From assembly GCA_030536675.1 (NCBI GenBank), contig JAUNPM010000014.1:1-15008 (forward strand): 15,008 nt of DNA, read 5' to 3'. The notes beneath the pieces are model-generated. The model saw nothing but the letters and a program-made list of their open reading frames with translations, made no database searches and was not told where the DNA came from. Within the stretch, counting starts at the first letter, position 1, and every line of letters begins with the position of its first letter. Positions 7,380 through 14,674 of this stretch are shown in pieces. Source of the stretch: Clostridia bacterium (GTDB lineage Bacteria; Bacillota; Clostridia; Lachnospirales; CAG-274). Made by a program: the position numbers and the translations under genes.

Positions 7380-9317
7380 TAGCAGAATTTTACTATTTTG
7401 ATTAATTATTGTACCCTCAGGTGGGAATTGTGACTTAACATTTTCACCCTCTCCTATGACCTCTGCCGTGATTTTTGCCTTAAGTATTTCAGCCTTTGCC
7501 TTTGCCACACTCATACCCGTGTATTGAGAAACCGTTACAGGTGCAACTCCGTCCATTTCAAGCTCTTCCTCAGTATACTGAGGTGTTATACCCAAATAAG
7601 GCAAGGCATTTGTCAACAGCTCTTTCATTACGGGACCCGCTACCTGTCCTCCGTAATACACACCCTGTGGTTCATCTACAAGTACTATTGCTATTACTTG
7701 GGGATCCTCCGCAGGAGCGAATGCACAAAAGCTTGCAATATATTTTCCGCTTTTTCTGGGCAGCTTTTCGCTTGTAGCTGTTTTTCCTCCTATTCTGTAG
7801 CCGGGTATGTAGGTTTTATTTCCCGTGCCTACAGCCACTACGCTTTCAAGTATTTTTTTCATTCTCTCGGAGGTTTCCTTTGAAATGGGATTTCCTGCAT
7901 CTTCATATTCAAAGGTTTTAACAGTATCCCCATTTTCATCTCTTAATTCCAATGCAAAATGAGGTGTCACAAGTCTGCCTCCGTTTACGGCTGATGATAT
8001 TGCTCTTATAAGCTGTAAGGGCGTTATTTGAAAGCTCTGTCCAAAGCTCATTGTTGCAAGCTCAACAGGTCCTATTTTATCCTTCTTGTGCATAATTCCC
8101 ACAGCCTCACCGGGCAGATCTATACCCGTCTTTTTATCAAAGCCAAATTTAAGCATATATTCATAAAACTTATCACTTCCAAGCCTTGCCGCAATATCCA
8201 TAAACACAGGATTACAGCTGTTCTGGACGCCTTGAACAAAGCTTTCGGAGCCGTGGCTTCTGGGACTTCTCCAGCACTTTATATACCTTCCCGCAACAGT
8301 TCTTCCTCCTCCGCAGTTAAAATTACTTTCCTCCGTAACAACTCCTTCTTCAAGTCCCGCAGCCGACGTTATTACCTTAAATGTAGAGCCCGGTTCATAA
8401 GTGTCATTAATATTAAAGTTCCTCCACATTTGATTTAAAGCGTCATTTTTTTCCTTTTGGGACATAGTATCCCATTTTTGTTCAAGCTCCTCATTGTTTA
8501 TTTTATACGGCTCATTAAGATCAAATGACGGATAAGACGCCATTGCAAGCATTTCACCGTTTTGAGGATTCATCATTATTATTGAACCTCTTTTTGCACT
8601 TTTGCCTCTCACAACCTTTTCAATTGTCTGTTCCGCATATTGCTGCAAATTAATATCTATACTTGTAACAAGGTCATAGCCCGCCACAGGAGCAACTCTG
8701 CTTTGTTCACTGTTTTTAAGCTCTCTGCCCCTGCCGTCGGTCTGTGTCATTATCTTTCCCTTTTCACCCTTTAAATAATCCTCATATTTGGATTCCAGCC
8801 CTATGATACCTTGGTTATCCTTTCCCACAAATCCTATTACCTGAGCCGCCAAAGTTTCATAAGGGTATATTCGTTGTATATCCTCATCAACCATTACTCC
8901 CTTTAGCTTAAGAGCCGCTATTTCCTCCGCCGTTTCCTTATCCACCTTAGTCTTTATTCTCATTAAAGCAACTCTTTTGTTAATTTTTTTAAGAGTATCC
9001 TCATAGTCAAGTTCCAGCTTTTCTGATAGTATTTTAGCCACCTTTTCAGGCTCTTCAACCTGTGCGTGAATAACACTTATTGAAGAAACGGTTTTTGTTG
9101 TTGCAATGGCAGTTCCGTTTCTGTCCAATATATCCCCTCTTTCGGGAGCAATAAGCCTATCTCTTGTCTGCTGTTCATAAGCAGCCTTCTGTAATTCGGG
9201 AGCCATAAACATTTGTATATAAAACAGCCTAACAAGCAGCAGCATAAGTATAGTTTCAATGCAAACGCATACAAAAACAGCTCTGCGCCTTGCACCGAGA
9301 GGAACCCTGTTAAACAT
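7368..9317 (-). CDS. spoVD: Class B penicillin-binding protein with one PASTA domain, SpoVD-type
   Basis: A 649-residue transpeptidase anchored by one membrane helix (about 14-36). Domains: dimerisation/pedestal region beginning APERGDILDRNG (57-68), then the transpeptidase with active-site STFK (Ser311), SCN (367-369) and KTA (512-514, where KTG is more usual), and one C-terminal PASTA repeat (about 592-649). In Bacillus the PBP directly after pbpB and before murE, with one PASTA repeat, is SpoVD, which makes spore cortex with SpoVE; position and architecture match. Whether this organism sporulates is not shown, so a division role remains possible. Cys335 and Cys348 flank the region where B. 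subtilis SpoVD has a redox-active cysteine pair (family knowledge). The ATG has GGGGAGG nearby and is directly preceded by a terminator-like hairpin, suggesting expression separate from the genes upstream. Confidence 0.85.
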   Translation of the reverse strand: MFNRVPLGARRRAVFVCVCIETILMLLLVRLFYIQMFMAPELQKAAYEQQTRDRLIAPERGDILDRNGTAIATTKTVSSISVIHAQVEEPEKVAKILSEKLELDYEDTLKKINKRVALMRIKTKVDKETAEEIAALKLKGVMVDEDIQRIYPYETLAAQVIGFVGKDNQGIIGLESKYEDYLKGEKGKIMTQTDGRGRELKNSEQSRVAPVAGYDLVTSIDINLQQYAEQTIEKVVRGKSAKRGSIIMMNPQNGEMLAMASYPSFDLNEPYKINNEELEQKWDTMSQKEKNDALNQMWRNFNINDTYEPGSTFKVITSAAGLEEGVVTEESNFNCGGGRTVAGRYIKCWRSPRSHGSESFVQGVQNSCNPVFMDIAARLGSDKFYEYMLKFGFDKKTGIDLPGEAVGIMHKKDKIGPVELATMSFGQSFQITPLQLIRAISSAVNGGRLVTPHFALELRDENGDTVKTFEYEDAGNPISKETSERMKKILESVVAVGTGNKTYIPGYRIGGKTATSEKLPRKSGKYIASFCAFAPAEDPQVIAIVLVDEPQGVYYGGQVAGPVMKELLTNALPYLGITPQYTEEELEMDGVAPVTVSQYTGMSVAKAKAEILKAKITAEVIGEGENVKSQFPPEGTIINQNSKILLYTD

Positions 9318-9331
9318 AAATACCTCCCCAT

Positions 9332-9378
9332 AAAAAAAGATATTGTAATAGAGAATACACTCTCCACTACAATATCTT
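9332..9378 (-). terminator. Intrinsic terminator or attenuator between the two PBP genes
   Basis: On the minus strand AAGATATTGTA (9368-9378) pairs perfectly with TACAATATCTT (9337-9347). The stem continues inward for seven more pairs, including G-U wobbles, to a six-base loop GTGTAT, about 18 bp in all. Seven Ts follow directly (9332-9338, overlapping the last bases of the stem). The ribosome-binding site of the next gene (GGGGAGG, 9323-9329) begins only a few bases later. The hairpin should stop part of the transcription from pbpB, or act as a conditional attenuator. Confidence 0.75.
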
Positions 9379-9427
9379 ATTTTTAAATAACTTAAACTAT
9401 TACAATACTCCCATAAACAGCAAAATT

Positions 9428-11863
9428 TTATCTGGCTCTTATTTTTACCGTCATACCGCTTTCAACCTTAACATTGGCCTCAGGCATCTGTACATAAACT
9501 GTCGGAGAGCCTGAATTATCCGACGTGCTGCTTGTCTGTGATTCCGATGTTTCACTTTCCGATGCATTTTCACTGTTTGCCGATTCCGTCGTTTCTTCGG
9601 TTACAGCCGAGTTGAGAGGTTCATATCCGTAATCCGTGCCGCTTTCTTCCGTAACATCCACTTTAAATCCCGATGATTCAAGCATTTGTTTTGCATCACT
9701 TACAGAAAGCCCTACAACAGTAGGAATAGGCACCAGCTTAGTCTTGCCCTTTGCCGCAATTGTAAGAAGTATCTTTGACGGCTTTTCGTCAAGATTTGTT
9801 CCTCCCGCAGGAGACTGACTTATTATTGTATCTCCCGAACCTAATATCTGGAAGTCAATACCCTCTGAAATAAGCTGATCCACAGTTTCCTTAAGATTGC
9901 TGTTAGTATAGTCCTTAACCGTATATGAAGTATCTGCCGCAGCAGTGCTTTGACCGCCGTCATCATTATCAGGCGGTATTGCCTCATAATCAATTATTTT
10001 TTCAAAAATTTCTTTAAGCATAGGCACAGGTGTTGCCGCACCGCCGTTATCATCGTAATCCCTTGGCTTATATATAACCGTCATTACCATAATATCAGGA
10101 TTTTCAACGGAATGATAAGCTATAAATGAAAGGGCATATTTTTGTTCTGAACGTGGTGACTGCTGTGCTGTTCCCGTTTTTCCTCCGAAGCTGTATCCGG
10201 TTATTTGAGCTTTTTTAGCTGTACCCTCTGTATAAGTTGTTTCAAGAGCCTGTCTTACCCAGTCAGACGTACTCTGTGATATTACCTGTCTTACTACTTG
10301 GGGCTTATTTTCCTTAATAATGTTTCCGTCATTATCCATAATTTGACTTACAACATAAGGCTTCATAAGCTTACCGCCGTTAATTACCGCTGCCGTAGCA
10401 TTTATAGCCTGCAAAGCCGTAGCATTGAATCCCTGTCCGAATGAATTTGTCGCCATTTCAACACTGTGAAGACTGTCAACAGTGTTTATAAGGTTTGATG
10501 CACTTGATTCCGCAGGCAGGTCAATGCCCGTTTTCTCCCCAAAGCCAAAATCGTGCTGATACTTTGAATATGTTTCGGGGCTCATTTTTGATATTATATC
10601 CATCATACCCACATTACAGGACTGAGCAAGAACTCCCGCCAAAGTAAGAGAACCGTGACCGCTTGTTAAGTGACACTTTATTTCCTGATCAGCTACCTTT
10701 TTATAGCCTCCGCACACAAATGTATCATTTACGGAAATGATTCCCTCTTCAAGAGCCATAGCCACAACAACAGGCTTGTATATTGAGCCGGGCTCAAAGG
10801 TTTCGGATATATTAAAGTTTTTCCATACTTTATTTACTTCCTCGCTTCTCTCCGTATCACTCAAAGCGTCAAAAGCCTTTTGCTCCTCATCATTTGTTAT
10901 TGTTGAAAGCTTCATTGGATTATTTGAATCAAATGTGGGATATTGTGCCATTGCATATATTTCCCCTGTTGAAGGGTTCATAATTATTGAAGACGAATAT
11001 TCGGGAGCATAAGAATCATATGCCTCCTTACAGGCCTCTTCCGCATACTGCTGCAAGTGAGCGTCAAGAGTTGTTACAATTTTGTTGCCCTTAACGGGAT
11101 TTTCTCTCTGTGTCACAATGGAGCCGTCTGATTCATAAGTTCTGAATGTTCTTCCCGGCACACCCAGCATATAATTATTATAATAGCTTTCAAGCCCCCA
11201 AGAGCTGTCGCCTCTTATAAATCCGAGGACCTGAGCGGCAAGGCTTCCGTGAGGATATGATCTTTTTGTGTCCTGTTCTCCGTATACCCAGTTGTATCCA
11301 AGGTCATTTATCTGCTTTCCTTTTTCATACTCCACATCTTTCGCTATTACATAGTAATGGTTGTTTTTAGCAGGCTTTCCCTCTGAATCAAGAGCCACAT
11401 AAGACTCAAGAGTCGCAACATCTATTCCCAATATTGAAGATACCTTTGAAAATCCCTCATCCTTTGTATATGTAGGCTCTGTATATTCCTTTCCCGCTTC
11501 CGCCGCCGCTGTTCTAGCCTTTGCGGCTTTTTCCCTTTCTCCGTCGTCTATTTCAACCAAAAGAAGCGGATCAAGAACAATATCAAACACAGTTTCTCCC
11601 ACAGCAAGGACTTCACCGTTTCTGTCTACAATATCACCTCTGTTAGGCGCAATGACCTTATCCTGAACCTTGTTTATCTGATTGTTTATTGCACTTGCCT
11701 CAAGCTCACTTCTGTTCATTTTTATCATAAAAACACGAAAATATCCTAAAAATCCCACTATTATTGCAAACAGGATTAATAGGATAGTAAGTCTTGAAAA
11801 ATATAATCTTCCGTTTTTGCTGCCTGCATTTGAAGATGCAGGCTTTCTCTTTTTATTACTCAC
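9428..11863 (-). CDS. pbpB: Class B penicillin-binding protein with two PASTA domains, FtsI/PbpB-type
   Basis: An 811-residue division transpeptidase that crosslinks septal peptidoglycan. A basic cytoplasmic start and one membrane helix (about 25-46) lead to the pedestal motif APNRGDIVDRNG (72-83). A charged Ala/Lys/Glu-rich insertion sits at about 105-135. The transpeptidase carries SIYK (Ser360; STFK is more common), SCN (415-417) and KTGT (562-565). Two PASTA repeats follow, at about 645-703 and 708-810. The second is split by about 35 residues rich in Ser, Glu and Thr (753-786) before its last strand. Cys384 and Cys397 precede the SCN motif with the same spacing as a pair in the next PBP. 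The start is GTG (11861-11863) with AAGGGA about ten bases upstream. Position right after the ftsL-like gene matches pbpB of Bacillus. Confidence 0.92.
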   Translation of the reverse strand: MSNKKRKPASSNAGSKNGRLYFSRLTILLILFAIIVGFLGYFRVFMIKMNRSELEASAINNQINKVQDKVIAPNRGDIVDRNGEVLAVGETVFDIVLDPLLLVEIDDGEREKAAKARTAAAEAGKEYTEPTYTKDEGFSKVSSILGIDVATLESYVALDSEGKPAKNNHYYVIAKDVEYEKGKQINDLGYNWVYGEQDTKRSYPHGSLAAQVLGFIRGDSSWGLESYYNNYMLGVPGRTFRTYESDGSIVTQRENPVKGNKIVTTLDAHLQQYAEEACKEAYDSYAPEYSSSIIMNPSTGEIYAMAQYPTFDSNNPMKLSTITNDEEQKAFDALSDTERSEEVNKVWKNFNISETFEPGSIYKPVVVAMALEEGIISVNDTFVCGGYKKVADQEIKCHLTSGHGSLTLAGVLAQSCNVGMMDIISKMSPETYSKYQHDFGFGEKTGIDLPAESSASNLINTVDSLHSVEMATNSFGQGFNATALQAINATAAVINGGKLMKPYVVSQIMDNDGNIIKENKPQVVRQVISQSTSDWVRQALETTYTEGTAKKAQITGYSFGGKTGTAQQSPRSEQKYALSFIAYHSVENPDIMVMTVIYKPRDYDDNGGAATPVPMLKEIFEKIIDYEAIPPDNDDGGQSTAAADTSYTVKDYTNSNLKETVDQLISEGIDFQILGSGDTIISQSPAGGTNLDEKPSKILLTIAAKGKTKLVPIPTVVGLSVSDAKQMLESSGFKVDVTEESGTDYGYEPLNSAVTEETTESANSENASESETSESQTSSTSDNSGSPTVYVQMPEANVKVESGMTVKIRAR

Positions 11864-11877
11864 AATTAATCATTCCC

Positions 11878-11919
11878 TTATGTAACTCATATCAACTCAT
11901 ATACATTCATTTTATGTAA
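11878..11919. repeat. Nested short repeats in the ftsL-pbpB gap
   Basis: The 63-bp gap between the ftsL-like gene and pbpB contains TTATGTAA twice (11878-11885 and 11912-11919). Between them AACTCATAT occurs twice with a 10-bp period (11884-11892 and 11894-11902). No hairpin or clear promoter is seen. The function is unknown, and such short AT-rich repeats can arise by chance. Confidence 0.4.
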
Positions 11920-11926
11920 AAACCGC

Positions 11927-12643
11927 TTATTTGTTAAGTAAACTCTTTATAAATTCCCACACACTTTTATCCTGTGTTGAGATCTTAGCGTCATACTGCA
12001 CAGTGTAGCTTTCATTAGGTACCTGAACCTCTGTTATCTGATATGCCTGAGGTTTCTGCAAACCAAGTTTTTCAGCTTCACGGGCAATTTTATTCAAATC
12101 AACATTATCTTCAAGAGTTGTTTGCAAATATTGATTTTCTTCCTGTATCTCAGCTAACTCTGCCTGTTTTGATGATATTTCCCCTCTGTAACTGCTGTTT
12201 ACGGCATAAGAACAAAGCAGTGCAAGTGAAAGAGTAAAAACAACAGCAATAGAAGCTATGGTTTTCGGCATATTCAATTGTCTTATCTCCTTTTTGGCGG
12301 TTTGCTTAACTCTTTTTTTACTACTTTTACTAAAATCCTGTTCATAATAATAGTCACTTGCAACAGATGTAGCATTATATTCAGAATAACCGCTTCCGTA
12401 ATATCCGTATCTGTTTTCGGTTCTGTTTTCAACACCGGTTCTTCTTCCCATTGACGCTCTTGTATAACCTCTTGCGCCTATATTTTCATTGCCTACGGAA
12501 CTTCTGCCATATGTTGTCACATATTTTGATCTTGTATTTGTTCTGCTTCCCGATGCGCTTCTGTTATTCTGAATATTTCTGCCGTAACTGTTAGCAGCTC
12601 TTTTATTATAGCTGTTATTATATCCGGCTCTGTTAGCTCTCAT
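11927..12643 (-). CDS. ftsL: FtsL-like septum protein with a long disordered N-terminus
   Basis: A 238-residue bitopic protein in the position of ftsL, between rsmH and pbpB. One membrane helix (about 127-147) is followed by an extracytoplasmic coiled coil (about 153-190) with ISSKQAELAEIQEENQYLQ, typical of FtsL/DivIC proteins that hold the division synthase in its complex. Conserved REAEKLGLQKP (188-198) resembles the end of the FtsL/DivIC coiled coil. The unusual part is the cytoplasmic N-terminus of about 110 residues, strongly enriched in Arg, Tyr, Asn, Ser and Gly and with no predicted fold, followed by a Lys-rich stretch before the membrane. FtsL proteins are usually near 100-120 residues, so this is about double. 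The ATG has AGGGGG about eight bases upstream. FtsL diverges fast in sequence, so the name rests mainly on topology and position. Confidence 0.8.
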   Translation of the reverse strand: MRANRAGYNNSYNKRAANSYGRNIQNNRSASGSRTNTRSKYVTTYGRSSVGNENIGARGYTRASMGRRTGVENRTENRYGYYGSGYSEYNATSVASDYYYEQDFSKSSKKRVKQTAKKEIRQLNMPKTIASIAVVFTLSLALLCSYAVNSSYRGEISSKQAELAEIQEENQYLQTTLEDNVDLNKIAREAEKLGLQKPQAYQITEVQVPNESYTVQYDAKISTQDKSVWEFIKSLLNK

Positions 12644-12664
12644 TTAGCTTCCCCCTTAAGAGCC

Positions 12665-13606
12665 TTACAGCTTTTCCGCAATTCTCAGCTTTGCACTGTG
12701 AGCTCTCCTGTTATTTTCCAGTTCCTCCTGTCCCGGCAGTATAGGCTTTCTGGTTATTACCTTAACCTTCGGTTTTTTACCACATATACAAACAGGAAAA
12801 TCTCTGGGACAGGTACAGGGATTTTCCAGATTTCTGAACACATTTTTTATTATTCTGTCCTCAAGAGAGTGAAAAGTTATTATGCATATTCTCCCTCCCG
12901 GCTTCAGAAAATCTACCATATCATTTACGGTACTTTCAAGTATTCCAAGCTCATTATTAACTTCTATTCTTATTGCCTGAAATGTTCTTTTCGCAGGGTG
13001 AGGTCCATCAGCTCTCGCCCCTTTAGGCACAGCCTTTTTTATTACTGAAACAAGCTCAAATGTTGTTTCAATAGGTTTGATTTTTCTTTCATTTATTATA
13101 AACTCTGCTATTCTCTTTGCCCAGCGCTCTTCACCGTAATCTTTTATTATGCGCGCAAGCTCTTCTTTTGTGTATTCATTGACCACCACGTAAGCAGACA
13201 AAGGAGATCTTTGATCCATCCTCATATCGAGGGGAGCATTGTGGTTGTAGGAGAAACCTCTGTCTGCTTCATCAAGCTGGTGGGAGGATACACCGAGATC
13301 GAGTAAAAATCCATTAACACTTTCTTGACCTAAGCCAATATTTTCAACTAATATATTTTTAATATTTGAGAAATTATCTCTCACATACTTTACATTGGAA
13401 TAATCCTTCAGTCTTTTCTTTGCAGCCTCTATGGCATTTGCGTCCTGATCTATTCCTATTAACATTCCCTTTTCATTAAGCATTGATGCAATATAGCTTG
13501 AATGTCCTGCGCCTCCCAATGTACAATCGGCATAAATACCGTCAGAAACAATATTAAGACCCTTTATACATTCATCAAGCAGCACAGGTATATGTTCAAA
13601 ATTCAT
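12665..13606 (-). CDS. rsmH: 16S rRNA (cytosine-1402-N4)-methyltransferase RsmH
   Basis: RsmH (formerly MraW) is an S-adenosylmethionine-dependent enzyme that methylates N4 of C1402 in the decoding centre of 16S rRNA. It has 313 residues, which is full family length. Visible motifs are HIPVLLDECI near the N-terminus, the SAM loop DCTLGGAGHS, the acidic GIDQDANAI, LLDLGVSSHQLDEADRGFS, PLDMRMD, YGEERWAKRIA, HPAKRTFQAIRIEVNNEL and ITFHSLEDRI, ending in AKLRIAEKL. A small Cys cluster (about 264-276, CTCPRDFPVCICGKKP) is common in the family and may bind metal. It lies 34 bp after mraZ and 21 bp before the ftsL-like gene, in the standard dcw order. Confidence 0.97.
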   Translation of the reverse strand: MNFEHIPVLLDECIKGLNIVSDGIYADCTLGGAGHSSYIASMLNEKGMLIGIDQDANAIEAAKKRLKDYSNVKYVRDNFSNIKNILVENIGLGQESVNGFLLDLGVSSHQLDEADRGFSYNHNAPLDMRMDQRSPLSAYVVVNEYTKEELARIIKDYGEERWAKRIAEFIINERKIKPIETTFELVSVIKKAVPKGARADGPHPAKRTFQAIRIEVNNELGILESTVNDMVDFLKPGGRICIITFHSLEDRIIKNVFRNLENPCTCPRDFPVCICGKKPKVKVITRKPILPGQEELENNRRAHSAKLRIAEKL

Positions 13607-13640
13607 TTTCTCAAATCCTTATATCCTTTATAAATAGGTA

Positions 13641-14069
13641 TCAAATACCAAGTTCACTTAATGATTCAAGGCTTTCATCATCAAAATCATAAGAAGTGTT
13701 GTATTCTTCCCACTTAGCCTTGTCCCATATTTCAACCTTATCACCGTTACCGGTGCTTACAATTTCCTTTGTTATTCCTGCGTATTCCCTGAGCTTAAGA
13801 GGTATCATTATTCTTCCGTTGCCGTCAGGCTCGCATTCAAAGGCGGAAGCAAGTTTAAATCTTTTATAGGCAATAGCCTTTCTGTTTGTTGAGGGCAATT
13901 TATTCAGTTTTTCAACAAGCTCGTTCCAGCTTTCCATAGTGTAAAGCCCAAGGCAATTATCAAGCTCTTGAGTAACAATAAATTTATCCCCAAGCTCGTC
14001 CCTAAATTTAGCGGGAACTATAGCTCTGCCCTTAGCATCAATATTATGTATATATTCGCCTATAAACAT
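13641..14069 (-). CDS. mraZ: MraZ, transcriptional regulator of the dcw cluster
   Basis: MraZ has 142 residues, the usual length, and consists of two tandem SpoVT/AbrB-like DNA-binding halves. The paired DxxxR motifs that mark the family are DAKGR (11-15) and DGNGR (82-86). In other bacteria it binds short direct repeats in its own promoter region and controls the operon. The ATG is preceded by a GGTGGG ribosome-binding site about four bases upstream. It is the first gene of the cluster, and the likely promoter lies about 120 bp upstream. The acidic Ser/Asp/Glu-rich tail (about 126-142) is unremarkable. Confidence 0.97.
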   Translation of the reverse strand: MFIGEYIHNIDAKGRAIVPAKFRDELGDKFIVTQELDNCLGLYTMESWNELVEKLNKLPSTNRKAIAYKRFKLASAFECEPDGNGRIMIPLKLREYAGITKEIVSTGNGDKVEIWDKAKWEEYNTSYDFDDESLESLSELGI

Positions 14070-14190
14070 AAACCCACCGCTTTCAAACCACCTTATTTAT
14101 TATTTTACAATATTTAATCAAAAATATCAATAGGCAAAAGCAGTAAATTTCTTACAAATTTATTTAGCTTAACATAAATATAACTGAGCA

Positions 14191-14219
14191 ATTATACTAC
14201 CTGCCTCTTCCTAAATGTA
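14191..14219 (-). promoter_or_regulatory. Probable dcw promoter upstream of mraZ
   Basis: On the minus strand a perfect -10 box TATAAT (14191-14196) lies about 120 bp before the mraZ start. At 17 bp spacing the -35 position reads TACATT, a poor match, so the promoter may need an activator or depend on its extended -10 context GTAGTATAATT. The same 11-bp context is found at the candidate murE promoter. The -10 region and the -35 region are overlapped by the two arms of an inverted ATACTAC/GTAGTAT repeat, which could be an operator. Confidence 0.5.
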
Positions 14220-14253
14220 GTATATCATATATTTAACCACATCTATGTAGTAT
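14194..14253. repeat. GTAGTAT motif cluster at the dcw promoter
   Basis: ATACTAC (14194-14200) is the reverse complement of GTAGTAT at 14217-14223. ATGTAGTAT itself occurs twice, at 14215-14223 and 14245-14253, exactly 30 bp apart. The inverted pair brackets the spacer of the proposed promoter. A further ATGTAGTAT on the minus strand lies at the murE promoter (7354-7362). This pattern is what an operator for a dimeric regulator would look like, but no known regulator is recognised. Confidence 0.45.
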
Positions 14254-14271
14254 TTTATGCTAATTTATTTT

Positions 14272-14302
14272 TTAACATTTTCTTAACATTTAAGTAACAT
14301 TT
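14272..14302. repeat. Three phased 11-bp repeats upstream of the dcw promoter
   Basis: TTAACATTT at 14272-14280 and 14283-14291 and GTAACATTT at 14294-14302 start exactly 11 bp apart. All three therefore face nearly the same side of the helix. They lie 53-83 bp upstream of the proposed -35 region of the dcw promoter. The flanking DNA (14303-14478) is AT-rich with short A and T tracts, and I see no gene in it. Confidence 0.55.
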
Positions 14303-14478
14303 TCCCTATTTATAATATTTTTACACAAAAATATATTTCTTAAATTAAAACCCTCTTTATTCCCGCCCCTTATTTTACACAATATTACAATTTTTTGTTT
14401 TTAATTTATTTACTTACAAGTATTTTAAAAACTTTGCTATTATAATTTGCCAAAATAACAAAACTCCTTATTTTTTTA

Positions 14479-14507
14479 TTGACAACCCCATATTTTTTTG
14501 ATACAAT
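14479..14507 (+). promoter_or_regulatory. Promoter of tRNA-Thr
   Basis: A perfect -35 box TTGACA (14479-14484) and TACAAT (14502-14507) are separated by 17 bp and end 12 bp before the first base of the tRNA. This is a strong housekeeping promoter, as expected for a stable RNA gene. Confidence 0.85.
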
Positions 14508-14519
14508 ACTTTTGTATTC

Positions 14520-14592
14520 GCTGATATAGCTCAGGAGGTAGAGCGCAGCATTGGTAGTGCTGAGGTCACGGGTCCGACTCCCGTTATCAGCT
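14520..14592 (+). tRNA. tRNA-Thr with anticodon GGU
   Basis: A full cloverleaf can be folded. The acceptor stem GCTGATA/TATCAGC pairs perfectly over seven positions. The D-arm is GCTC/GAGC with loop AGGAGGTA, and the anticodon stem is CAGCA/TGCTG with loop TTGGTAG, giving anticodon GGT at 14553-14555. A five-base variable loop is followed by the T-stem ACGGG/CCCGT. The discriminator base is T and no CCA is encoded. The T-loop reads TCCGACT, so position 55, almost always T (pseudouridine), is C here. A strong promoter lies upstream and an intrinsic terminator about 50 bp downstream, so it is a single-gene unit transcribed away from the dcw operon. Confidence 0.95.
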
Positions 14593-14642
14593 TTAGCAAA
14601 AAACTAGCATTTAAGCCTATTACAGACTATTTGCAGCAAATC

Positions 14643-14670
14643 AAAAGCACCTTTAAAAGGTGCTTTTTTT
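14643..14670. terminator. Intrinsic terminator downstream of tRNA-Thr
   Basis: GCACCT (14647-14652) pairs with AGGTGC (14658-14663). A-rich DNA precedes the hairpin and seven Ts follow (14664-14670), so it should end the tRNA transcript. Read on the minus strand it also has a T-run of four, so it may terminate the 73-codon gene that converges on it. Confidence 0.88.
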
Positions 14671-14674
14671 ATGT

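Noticed and set aside
7782..7784. KTAT in place of KTGT in the SpoVD-type PBP as a sign of inactivation
   Set aside because: SxxK and SCN are intact and Ala at this position is tolerated in class B PBPs as I recall them; the rest of the domain is full length.
9077..9367. Minus-strand 96-codon frame overlapping the start of the SpoVD-type PBP
   Set aside because: It runs through the terminator hairpin and is a shifted reading of the PBP signal-anchor region; the PBP frame has the conserved motifs and the ribosome-binding site.
14073..14092. GGTGG-type repeats before mraZ as MraZ boxes
   Set aside because: Only one true TGGG is present and one copy is the ribosome-binding site itself; two copies 14 bp apart do not fit the known three-repeat arrangement.
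14070..14519. Small genes or RNAs in the AT-rich gap before mraZ
   Set aside because: I see only short frames without ribosome-binding sites and no stable structured RNA apart from the promoter elements and repeats already listed.
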